From: Gracilaria domingensis
Lineage: Eukaryota; Rhodophyta; Florideophyceae; Gracilariales; Gracilariaceae
Direction of reading: 5' to 3'
DNA length: 64,000 bases
Assembly (NCBI GenBank): GCA_022539475.1
Contig: VCMS01000295.1
Location: 1 to 64,000, forward strand
Both the position numbers and the translations under genes were made by a program. The notes under the pieces were generated by a model. It worked only from the letters and a program-made list of their open reading frames with translations. It made no database searches and had not been told where the DNA came from. Below, piece by piece: positions 12,421 to 20,475 of this stretch; position 1 is the stretch's first letter, and every line of letters begins with the position of its first letter.

Positions 12421-12612
12421 TTACCATGACTCGATCCGGGATCCGGTTGTTCCTGAACCGTATCCACAGGCGACGTAACACACCGATGGTGGTAGAGTCC
12501 ACGTCTAAGACGGTCTGTTTCCTCGAAAGGATTTTGACCTGGGAGCGAGGCGGTGACGCCTCGGGCGCCGTAGACCTCGACTCGGGCGCCTCTCCATTGG
12601 AGACTCCCGTAC
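12421..12612 (-). pseudogene. pol: Element A pol, N-terminal segment in the -1 frame
   Basis: After the gag stop the -1 frame stays open (KLSTGVSNGEAPES...) and reaches GVLRRLWIRFRNNRIPDRVMVMA. This matches VLRRPWIRSKNSRFPDRVLVMA of element C and VLRRPSIRSRNLRIPERVLVMA of element D. A missing base then throws the frame off. This conserved segment supports translation of pol as a Gag-Pol frameshift product rather than from its own start. Confidence 0.75.
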
Positions 12613-12624
12613 TCAGTTTAACTG
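12612..12624 (-). promoter_or_regulatory. Predicted -1 ribosomal frameshift site, element A
   Basis: The gag end reads CAG TTA AAC TGA, giving the heptamer G TTA AAC directly before the stop. GUUAAAC is a known -1 slippery heptamer (equine arteritis virus). The -1 frame is exactly the pol frame. The site lies inside a short hairpin, ACTCAG...CTGAGT. Confidence 0.75.
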
Positions 12625-14697
12625 AGTTCCATCCGTTCTAACGGGAACGGCGTCCTGTGCAGCAGGCATCTTCACAGATTCCTGTGGAACAGCGACAGAA
12701 CTACCCGCAACAGCGGTTGCCGCCACGGCTTGAGCCGGTGAAACATTGACCTGGGTCGAACCAGAGTGCAGTAACGCAGCCAATTCTGCAGCAGACACCC
12801 TACGGGGGTACTCAGCCTTCGCACGCAGATATGCGGTTACCGGCACTGACGCCTGTTCGGCGGGGGTCAGCGCTTCAAAATTCGCCACAACCGTGGGCAT
12901 TTCCCTCATCGAGAGGTTGCAGTTCGGAGCTGCATGACCGTGGTTGTAACACGTGAAACAGATCAGGGGTGGTCTTCCGGAACTCCGTGGGTCTTGGAAC
13001 TTCACCGTTCGCGGGTCTACCCAACCAGGTCGCTGGTAACGACTCCCTGAATAGGGTACTTGAGGACCGCGAACGCGTGGACGGTCTGCGTAAAGCAGCG
13101 CATCTTCCGTCTTCGACGAGGCTTCTGAAGTAGAAGGCAACTCCGTAGTCGGAATAGAATCCAGGCTCACCTGTGCGAGATGTAAGTTATCCACATCGTG
13201 GCCAGAAAAGTCCTGCGGTAGCAGTGAAGCCGATGACGACCCTCCTTCGAGGTGCAACGCCTTGGTCGAAACCCGGTATCCGGTGCGTGCGCGCAAGGCG
13301 TCTCCCTCCGCCTTCGCGTACTGCACTAACTCCAGATAGGTAGTCTTCTTCCGGTCTTCCCGTCGCTGGGCAACCAGAGTGCGAATAGCCGGATTCAATC
13401 CGTTGATAAACAGCGTGCAGCGCTCGTTTGAGGAGTAAACATTGCCACAACGGTGGAATGCCTTATTCAGGCGTACCGAGTACTCGGTTTCCGACTCCTT
13501 CGGGCGTTGTTTCGTCTCCCGCAACGCGGTGATTGCTTCCTCGATAGAGGTATTTGTCGCATACGAGCGCAACAAATACTGCACTGCTTCGGGCCAGCAG
13601 GTGACCCCTCCTTCAGAGGCGCGAGATGAACCTCTTACAGAGTTATACTGATCTTCAGCGAGTCCCCGTAGAAAATACGGTAAGGCAACATAAGCTTGCC
13701 CCTCACTCATGCCGAGGATGTCAGCTTCCGCTACAAAGCGTGAAAGAAAGTCAAGCACCAGAATGGGATCCTCCCCAGTGAACAACTGGTTGCGAAAGGT
13801 TAAGGACATGCGTTTGATGCAGTCCTTCACCTTACCCGTGCCACGGGGCGTCCGGTTCAGACTTGAATCTTCCAAACGGTAATACCGGTAAGATAACAAC
13901 CTTTTGAACAAGGGATTCGTCGGCTCCAGTTCCCTCAAACCTGAGTGCTTTCGCCCCCGTTTCCGGGTACCAACAACACCATAGGTGGACGTAGAACTCC
14001 GCGAACGCGTAGAACGAGCGCGACGTTCACCGTCACTTGACGAACTCGATGATAAGGAACCCGCCGAGCGGTTTGAAATACCAGAAGACTGTGACGAATC
14101 CGAGTCATACTCGTCGACATTCCTCTTCTTAGAGCGACTCTTCCCGGACTTCCGGTCACGTGTACCACGAGACACTCCCGCAGAGGCGGCAGCAGGGCCG
14201 TCATCCTCACGGATGGTGGCCTCTAACGTCTCAAGACGGCCAAGGATCCGAATGAACTTCGTGTTAACCTCCTCGGTGAAACTGGGATATCCTTGAAGAA
14301 CCTCCAAGAGGGCATTAACATCCTTCCGTAAAATACGTAGATCATCTGATACACCTCCGTTGAGGGCTGCGTCAACCTTCAAACGAAGTGTGTCGACCTC
14401 GGAAACGAGTGCTTCATGAGAACTCCTCATGACAGCAGTCTGAGCCTCAAGCACACGAACTTGAGTCTCCAACTCGTTTACGAGCGCATCCTTCGCCGCG
14501 ACAGCGGGTATAAGACCCTCCAAAGGAGCAGATGAGAGCCCAGCCACTGGGGCGTCAGACGACTTGTCCGGCTGTTTCCGGTTTCCGGGTTTCTTTCCAT
14601 CACCCTGTAGGGGTTCAGGAACAGACCGCAGACGTGGGGGCAAGCCAGAGCCAACGGAGCGAGACTTCGTAGGGCTCGAGCGCTTGCCCGACGCCAT
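12613..14697 (-). CDS. gag: Gag of element A
   Basis: Gag forms the particle that packages element RNA. I place the start at ATG 14697 (MASGKRSSPTKSR), giving 694 residues, because C and D have a similar basic Ser/Arg-rich start; an in-frame codon upstream at 14742 is non-ATG. The order is a basic disordered N-terminus, a coiled coil (about 70-170), an acidic Ser-rich stretch (SSSSSSDGE) and the retrotransposon gag domain (LLSYRYYRLEDSSLNRTPRGTGK through FHRCGNVYSSNERC). A CCHC knuckle follows (CFTCYNHGHAAPNC), then a proline/alanine-rich tail. It ends at the frameshift site. Confidence 0.93.
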   Translation of the reverse strand: MASGKRSSPTKSRSVGSGLPPRLRSVPEPLQGDGKKPGNRKQPDKSSDAPVAGLSSAPLEGLIPAVAAKDALVNELETQVRVLEAQTAVMRSSHEALVSEVDTLRLKVDAALNGGVSDDLRILRKDVNALLEVLQGYPSFTEEVNTKFIRILGRLETLEATIREDDGPAAASAGVSRGTRDRKSGKSRSKKRNVDEYDSDSSQSSGISNRSAGSLSSSSSSDGERRARSTRSRSSTSTYGVVGTRKRGRKHSGLRELEPTNPLFKRLLSYRYYRLEDSSLNRTPRGTGKVKDCIKRMSLTFRNQLFTGEDPILVLDFLSRFVAEADILGMSEGQAYVALPYFLRGLAEDQYNSVRGSSRASEGGVTCWPEAVQYLLRSYATNTSIEEAITALRETKQRPKESETEYSVRLNKAFHRCGNVYSSNERCTLFINGLNPAIRTLVAQRREDRKKTTYLELVQYAKAEGDALRARTGYRVSTKALHLEGGSSSASLLPQDFSGHDVDNLHLAQVSLDSIPTTELPSTSEASSKTEDALLYADRPRVRGPQVPYSGSRYQRPGWVDPRTVKFQDPRSSGRPPLICFTCYNHGHAAPNCNLSMREMPTVVANFEALTPAEQASVPVTAYLRAKAEYPRRVSAAELAALLHSGSTQVNVSPAQAVAATAVAGSSVAVPQESVKMPAAQDAVPVRTDGTQLN

Positions 14698-15117
14698 CGT
14701 CCACGACGAGATACAACCAGAAAACTGGGAACAGGAAAGCAAAACAACAAATTAACCTCGAATGAGTGTAGCGTCCTCACACGAGTGACGATAACCGACA
14801 AATCGGACGAACCAACCGTACCAGCGGGAACAGCCGTATACGGAATTAGGGCTGATTCGACCAGATTGCTGGGAACAGTAGACAACCCAAACGGGGTGAC
14901 AACAACCGTACCGACGGGAATCACACACTACGGAAATAGGTAGTGCCACCGGTAGTAAACCGTGTCCAAACAACAACCCCAAATGAAGAAAGCAGTACCA
15001 ACACGACGTCTGTCGGCAGAGCCATCCAGTAGAAACTGTGTAGTGTATCTCCACGACCAGATACGAACCGGCAAACCGGAAATTGATCAGAAAACCAACT
15101 TGCTGGATCAACGCGAC
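14698..15117 (-). other. Leader of element A between PBS and gag
   Basis: About 420 bp of untranslated leader with no convincing ORF of its own. In retroelements this segment usually carries RNA packaging and dimerisation signals. I see repeated phrases such as AACCGTACCAGCGGGAACAG and AACCGTACCGACGGGAATCA (about 14812 and 14905), which suggest a diverged tandem repeat. Confidence 0.6.
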
Positions 15118-15135
15118 TTCTAAGTCGGGAGACCA
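15118..15135 (-). promoter_or_regulatory. Primer-binding site of element A
   Basis: Two bases inside the 5' LTR, the element strand reads TGGTCTCCCGACTTAGAA. It starts with TGG and is complementary to a tRNA 3' end. B and D have TGGTCTCCCGACCTAGAA and C has one further change. Confidence 0.88.
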
Positions 15136-15137
15136 AT

Positions 15138-15900
15138 TGTTGTGCAAAACCCAGCGATGGGGAAAGACACGCAAAGGCGGTTCAGACCCTCTCTCAAGAG
15201 GCGAGCACAGCAGTAGAGCGCTCCCACAGGTACGACACGGCAATGCCGGGTGTAAGACCGGGGTCGACCCTTCCCAAGTAATGGAGGGAGCGAAGCGGCG
15301 AAGAAGAAGCGTCCAGCGGTAGAGAACACACGACACAAGTCGGCAGTAGCGTCACGTGTGTAGCACACGGTACCCACGAGTGTGGCGATGACACGCGAGA
15401 GCGGTAATAGCCCACGCGAGTGTGTCGAGCCACGAACGGTATGCACCGGTACACCAAGTAGTGCTACCTGTATAACAGGGACAGAAATAAAGAAAACACA
15501 CACAAAGTAAACACGCGAAAGCGGTAGTGGTGTTAATGATGCCGCGAGGCGGATGATGAACCCTGCACAAGGTGTCGACTCTCCGGGAGGAGGATATCGG
15601 TCACCAAGGGTGAAACATCAGAGCCGAACACTCGGTTGTTTTGTTTACTTCCCCGACAATGGGTGTAGCTCAACCTACTAAGTAGTGTAGAGTGCCACTG
15701 TCAAGTGTGCAACCGGGCTAACTAAAATAAATAATAAATATCTAGAATATCCCAAAGTTGGGTGCCATCCGTCCATACACGTGTGTAGCCATCCAGCAAT
15801 GCTGTGCCAACCTCACCAGAGTCCCCGACTTCCACTGCACTGCAGGGGCAGTGATTTCACACCAAAAGCGAGCAAATACCGCATAAAGCGTGGCTCTACA
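15138..15900 (-). repeat. 5' LTR of element A
   Basis: It appears identical to 3968-4730 over 763 bp with TG...CA ends. It is the promoter-bearing copy for transcription on the minus strand. Confidence 0.95.
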
Positions 15901-15905
15901 GTTCT
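15901..15905. repeat. Target-site duplication of element A (right copy, GTTCT)
   Basis: Matches 3963-3967. The insertion lies inside the gag coding sequence of element B. Confidence 0.95.
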
Positions 15906-18012
15906 GCTGGCGAGCAGTCAGGAGAGCGTTCCTGTTCTGCGGAGCCACACTTGGGCACGCTGTTGCCAAGTGGTGGGGCGACAAACAGAACCAACAGAGG
16001 AGATTGCCGGTTGTGGGGTCCTTCATCGCGAGCGACGACGCGCGCGATGGGGGACGGCCTCCAGTAGGTACTGCACTCCGTTGCTGCGGGTATGGTCCTT
16101 GTTCACCATATTGCTTGAATGGTACCGCTAGGACCGGGCTGACCGGTACGGATACCTGTGATGGTGGAGCTGAGGTTTGTCTCGAGGGTGGCTCGCTGGA
16201 TAGCCAGCTGGACCAAGAGGTATTACCGTGCGATCGAGTTGTCGGTTGTGCATGCACCAAGTGGATTGGGTGACCCTGGGAGGCGTATTGTGTGGACGCC
16301 TCCCCCGTAGTGGTCTCCTCTTCCTCTACGTCAAACACTGACCGCCTGGTTTTTCCTTTCTCCTTCGATGGTTTGCCAAGTGGTGCGGAGTCTTTCCTGG
16401 CCCCTGACCGAACGGTGTCGCCTAGTCCCTGTGCATGGCGGGCTAGTGCGTTGTAGTCGACCGTGCGGTTGGTAGCTAGGTAGTTACGAACCTGTGATCG
16501 GATAGACTTCGCCACGTTGTCGGCGTACATCGATTTCAACCTTTTGGTAGTAAAGACGCTTCCACAGCGGGAGGCTAATGCCCATAAGGAGCGAGCGAAT
16601 TCCAATTCGGTTTGTCCCGCGCGCTGGCGGTACGCAAGCACCTCTGCGTACGCCTCCTGGATTACCTCATCGGTCGCGTAGGTTTCCAGTAGGAAGTTAA
16701 CCACCTGTGGGTATGTTGTCAACATTTCCGTTTGGTCTTCGTCCTCCGCCATGGTGTTTCCTTGGAGGCGGCTGTGGAGCAACGCTCCAGCCTGACCAGT
16801 TAGGTATAATTGAAACAGCCACATGGCTGCTGCCTCTGAAAACCCATTCTGATCACAAGCGATCTTGAACCTTTGAAGGAAATCAATGATCGCAATAGGG
16901 TCATCCCCGCTAAAGCGAGTTTCACCCAGTTGGAAACGAAGCTTCCTATGATGCTTCGTTATCTTCTGAGCTACCTCTTTGGTATACTCAGCCTGTCTGT
17001 TCTCTAACCTATAGGTACGATAGTCAACCGCTTTGGTGAATAAATCATTGAGCGGCGTAAGCACCTCTAGGTCAGTCTCCTCGTCGGAAGTTGAGTCCGA
17101 ATCGTTATACCTTTTGGTCTTACCCTTGCGGGGATTCTTTCCTTTCTTCTTGCGAGAGTCCTTCCTCTTGCGTCGTGAACCTGTACGGTCGTCGTCTCCT
17201 GACGAATCCGAATCGGTGTCTGAGGACGAAGAGTCCGAGTCCGACCGGCGACTCTTTCTCTTTCCCCTTTTGGTTTTCTTCTTCTTACCATTTGGTTTAC
17301 GTCGACGCTCGTCTCCTGAGCTCGACGAATCTCCATCAGGGTCTCCACCACTGGGTCCTGACGGAGCTACACCAGTAGGTTGGGGGAGGTAAACGTACCT
17401 CGGGCCCTCCATCCCTGGAGGCTCTGCCCCTTTCCCAATACGGTCGATAAATCCTTCACCAGTCGGTTGTGTAGGAAGGTTAGGGTGGAGAATACCAAGT
17501 GGTTTGGTAGCGTCTACTGCAGGCGGGGGAGCTTGCTTCATGAGCGCGGCCTGGGCCACCATCTCAGGTTGAAGCTTAGCCCCCTGCTGCTGCAGAGCCA
17601 GCATAACCAATCGGTCGATGTGTCCTCGCACCTCGTTTTCGAGGTACTGTAACACCACCACAGGTACCTTGTCGAGGACCTCCTGGGAGGCTCGATCAAC
17701 TACCACTCGGGTGACCTCGTCCAAGTCCAGTCGCGGTCCGACTGGCACTTCCATTTGGTCTACCACTGGGGTTGTTACAGGAGCGGGCTCCGCCCTTGCG
17801 GAGCCTGCTCCTCCGTCCACTTGGTCAGCCCGGGGAAGGGTCGAGGGGCCCCCAGCCTCTCGGTCTACCTTCTTCCCTCTCGGTGGGCGTTCCTTCCGAA
17901 TCAGGTCCTCCGGGTTATCCAACACCGGATAGGACACTGAACCCCGTATGGGGTGACCACTTGGTGGAGCGCTCGGCGCCCTATTTGGGTAGCGCGCGCC
18001 CCGTTTCTTCAT
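15901..18012 (-). pseudogene. gag: Element B gag, N-terminal part, interrupted by element A
   Basis: ATG at 18012 begins a basic, proline-rich protein (MKKRGARYPNRAPS). It includes an acidic/serine tract with KKKKTKRGKRK, a gag domain (VDYRTYRLENRQ through ASRCGSVFTTKRLK) and a CCHC knuckle (CWFCLSPHHLATAC). It reaches ARQQN and then runs into the LTR of A. The remaining codons are at 3807-3967. Gag is clearly a different family from those of A, C and D. Palindromes ACCANNTGGT recur through the gene. Confidence 0.92.
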
Positions 18013-18121
18013 TTAGGTAACTGGCGTCGGAGCCAATTGCTTCGGCAACGGGAACCAAACCACTCAGGTATCTCGTGACTTCCAAATCCCCCCGTTCCAA
18101 AAAGCACTTGGTAATCCACAA

Positions 18122-18139
18122 ATTCTAGGTCGGGAGACC
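18122..18139 (-). promoter_or_regulatory. Primer-binding site of element B
   Basis: The element strand reads TGGTCTCCCGACCTAGAA, the same 18-mer as in element D. It is five bases from the proposed LTR end. Confidence 0.85.
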
Positions 18140-18144
18140 AAAAT

Positions 18145-18716
18145 ATGTGGTATAACCGATCGGTGCGAGCTGCTAGTGGGGAGCCCCGCGTGGGCTCGAC
18201 CCGGCGGAGGAGTGAAACGCGTGACACCTAATAGGTCGGCAGCACCCACCGTTGCCTATAGTGCACGGTGACCAAGTGGTGAATACGCTTGCACTGGTGT
18301 GCGGCCGGCACGTATAACCCTCGAGGTCAGCAAAACTATTAGAGGACTACTAGACTTACCAATTGGTGACTGTAGAACCGAACTGGTGTCAAATCAGCCT
18401 AGTTGGTGCTTGACTTTACCATTTGGTGTGAGAGGTTGGCGGCTCGGGGGTTTAGTACACCCGAGCGCCCCTCCGGCTCTCACGGGCCTAGTGCCACGTG
18501 GGCCACCGGGAGGTGCATTTGTGGTGCACCACCCCGGCCACATATCTACACTACCTAGTAATTATTAATTCTAAATTATCGAGAATAGACTAATTAGTCC
18601 TGTCCAAGCCTGCGCTTGCGCGTCCACGTGGTACAGTAGACACACGTGCCCGGGAGCCCGTGACGTCACCACTTGGTCTTGTAGAGCCCCCGTTGATCTG
18701 GCCGAGCTATACTACA
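18145..18716 (-). repeat. Proposed 5' LTR of element B
   Basis: The inner end (TGTGGTATAACC, plus strand) is set by the adjacent PBS. The outer end is proposed at CTATACTACA (18716) because A and C LTRs end in CTCTACA and the termini are then TG...CA. The second LTR is outside the window, so this cannot be confirmed. Four ACCANNTGGT palindromes (18271, 18358, 18418, 18668) and ACCGATCGGT lie in it, and an AT-rich promoter-like stretch is at 18555-18580. Confidence 0.5.
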
Positions 18717-19579
18717 TTCATCGACAGGATTCGAGATAGCCCCTTTCCTGTGGGTTTATCTAGGATAACTGATTACATCGTCGGGGCCCCTTTTGCTGCT
18801 CTGTATGTTTATCTTCCTGATGAACGTCCCGTTATGTGCCTATCGAGCAAGGTGTCTGCCGTCTTGTTTCCGTTTGTAGGTCCTTTTGCTCTGTTGTGGT
18901 ACGTTGCGCACCTGATTTACAGGTCGAGGGACGTCACCTTGGGTTTGCTACCTTAAAACACAGATGGCGTGACCAGCCCTCTAAACATGCGTTCAGAAGG
19001 CACATCCAGACAAAACAAGATTGTTTAGGTCGTGATATTCGCTTTGCTGATGGGATTTGCCTCTGTTTGCCTTTGGGCTTCGAGGTTTGAAAGCCTGCAA
19101 GAGGGATATTCAGTTCTCAAGTCGGTGCAATGGGCGGCGTTCCTTTTCTTCGGCAATTTGACCGGCATTCTGTTCAAAATGGTGTTCGTCACTGTTCGCG
19201 AATGTAAACTAAAACTGCGTGACGACGTTATGAATCATTTTGTTTGTCTTGTTTGGGAATGCTCCCACACGTCTATACGTAACTAACATGGCACAACGAG
19301 CCATAGCACGAGACGCACCGTTCTCAAGAGTTTTATTGGCGAGGAAAAAGTCAGTGTTTGTACACAGGCAAGAGAACTTGATCTGGAGAGAGCCTACATC
19401 CAACACAGGACACAGAGGCCTAAAAAGAGAACGCAAAATGCGAAGCAAGAACAACTATGGAGAAGAACTGCGCAACAAGATGTTTCTTTACTTGAATATA
19501 CACATGATGAAACGGTCCGAAATCTGCTGCAGGCAAGCAGTTCTATCATTCGTCTGTACATATGACTAGAACGGCATCT
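18717..19579. other. Intergenic, nothing recognised
   Basis: Short open frames exist on both strands but none shows recognisable motifs or composition unlike chance. No repeat or RNA gene is apparent. Confidence 0.6.
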
Positions 19580-20475
19580 TCAGTTCACGGAGATCTTCTG
19601 TGTTTCCATTCGCATCGCATCGGAACTGCTGATGAGCTCCTTGGTTTGCATGCACATGCACCATGAGCTCGTCTTGTGACATTCCGATTTTAGATCTGGA
19701 AAATCTCCCGTCTCGCCCTTCAGGCGAAGCGTTGTGATCCGTCTTGGACGGAGCTTGTAGATTTTGGAACGGTTGGCCAAAACAACATCATCAGTACGGG
19801 CACTCAACTCGAACACAGCGCCAGCTTGCACCCCAATCGAATCTGTTGGGAACTGCATCTCCATACTAAAATCGCGATAGGCATTCCGCAAGGAGCTTGC
19901 AAAAAAGTCGACGCTCATCTCACGCACGAGCTCGTCATCAATACGCTCCTGTGAGCCAATTCGCCTCGCAGACAGTAAATCCATGGAAATATCTCTCCGA
20001 ATCATATCCATCGACACATCCCTTTTACCACCAAACTCGCCTCTTCTGAAATCCATAGAGTTCTCCCTCGAAGCAAACGGCGCATTCTTGAATAGAAAAC
20101 TAAACGAACGACTTACCGACGTCGCATTCTTGCCATTGTTAAAGCGAGAAGCATCGAATATCTGGTTCGTAGTGGTAGCGGATATGTTACAATGATTGGC
20201 TAGTCCAACCGAAGTGCCAGCACTATTGAGCACCTTGTCAATATCATCCGCACGCTGTTTCCTAGCGTCCTTTGCAGCGGCGTCTGACGAAAGGTGCGTC
20301 GCATGTAAATCAAGCCCCTGTGAAACAGACTCAGACAGTTTCATATTCGACGGCATCATCTCCTGTGACGGCGACGCAACCAACGCAACATCAAGCGGTG
20401 CCGCACCCGGATAATTACCCGCACTATGCGTCGATTCCGATTCATCAATTCTAGTACAGAGGAGTATACGCGTTA
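19580..20475 (-). pseudogene. C-terminal half of a host gene split by the Tigger insertion
   Basis: The minus-strand frame entering from the transposon edge (TRILLCTRIDESEST) is the direct continuation of the gene at 22442-23841: removing 20476-22441 and one TA joins the two in frame. About 298 residues remain. A distinctive repeat of the form R-(D/E)-x-S-M/V-D/E occurs five times (RENSMDF, RDVSMDM, RDISMDL, REMSVDF, RDFSMEM). That is reminiscent of short linear docking or phosphorylation motifs, but I do not recognise a domain. It ends at TAG/TGA context near 19580 (KISVN). Confidence 0.75.

Larger units (their letters stand above)
3968..15900 (-). mobile_element. Complete Ty3/gypsy chromovirus A nested in element B
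   Basis: The element is 11,933 bp, bounded by two 763-bp LTRs with TG...CA ends that I read as identical, and by GTTCT duplications. On the minus strand the order is 5' LTR, PBS, about 420 bp of leader, gag, pol (protease, RT, RNase H, integrase, long linker, chromodomain), about 2.3 kb without ORFs, PPT and 3' LTR. Identical LTRs imply recent insertion, yet pol has two one-base breaks (about 12420 and 9906). Confidence 0.96.
15901..18716 (-). mobile_element. Ty3/gypsy element B, proximal part (5' LTR to gag)
   Basis: The 5' LTR, PBS and most of gag of the element whose pol lies at 1-3967. Continuity is shown by the shared reading frame and the GTTCT duplication. Confidence 0.88.
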
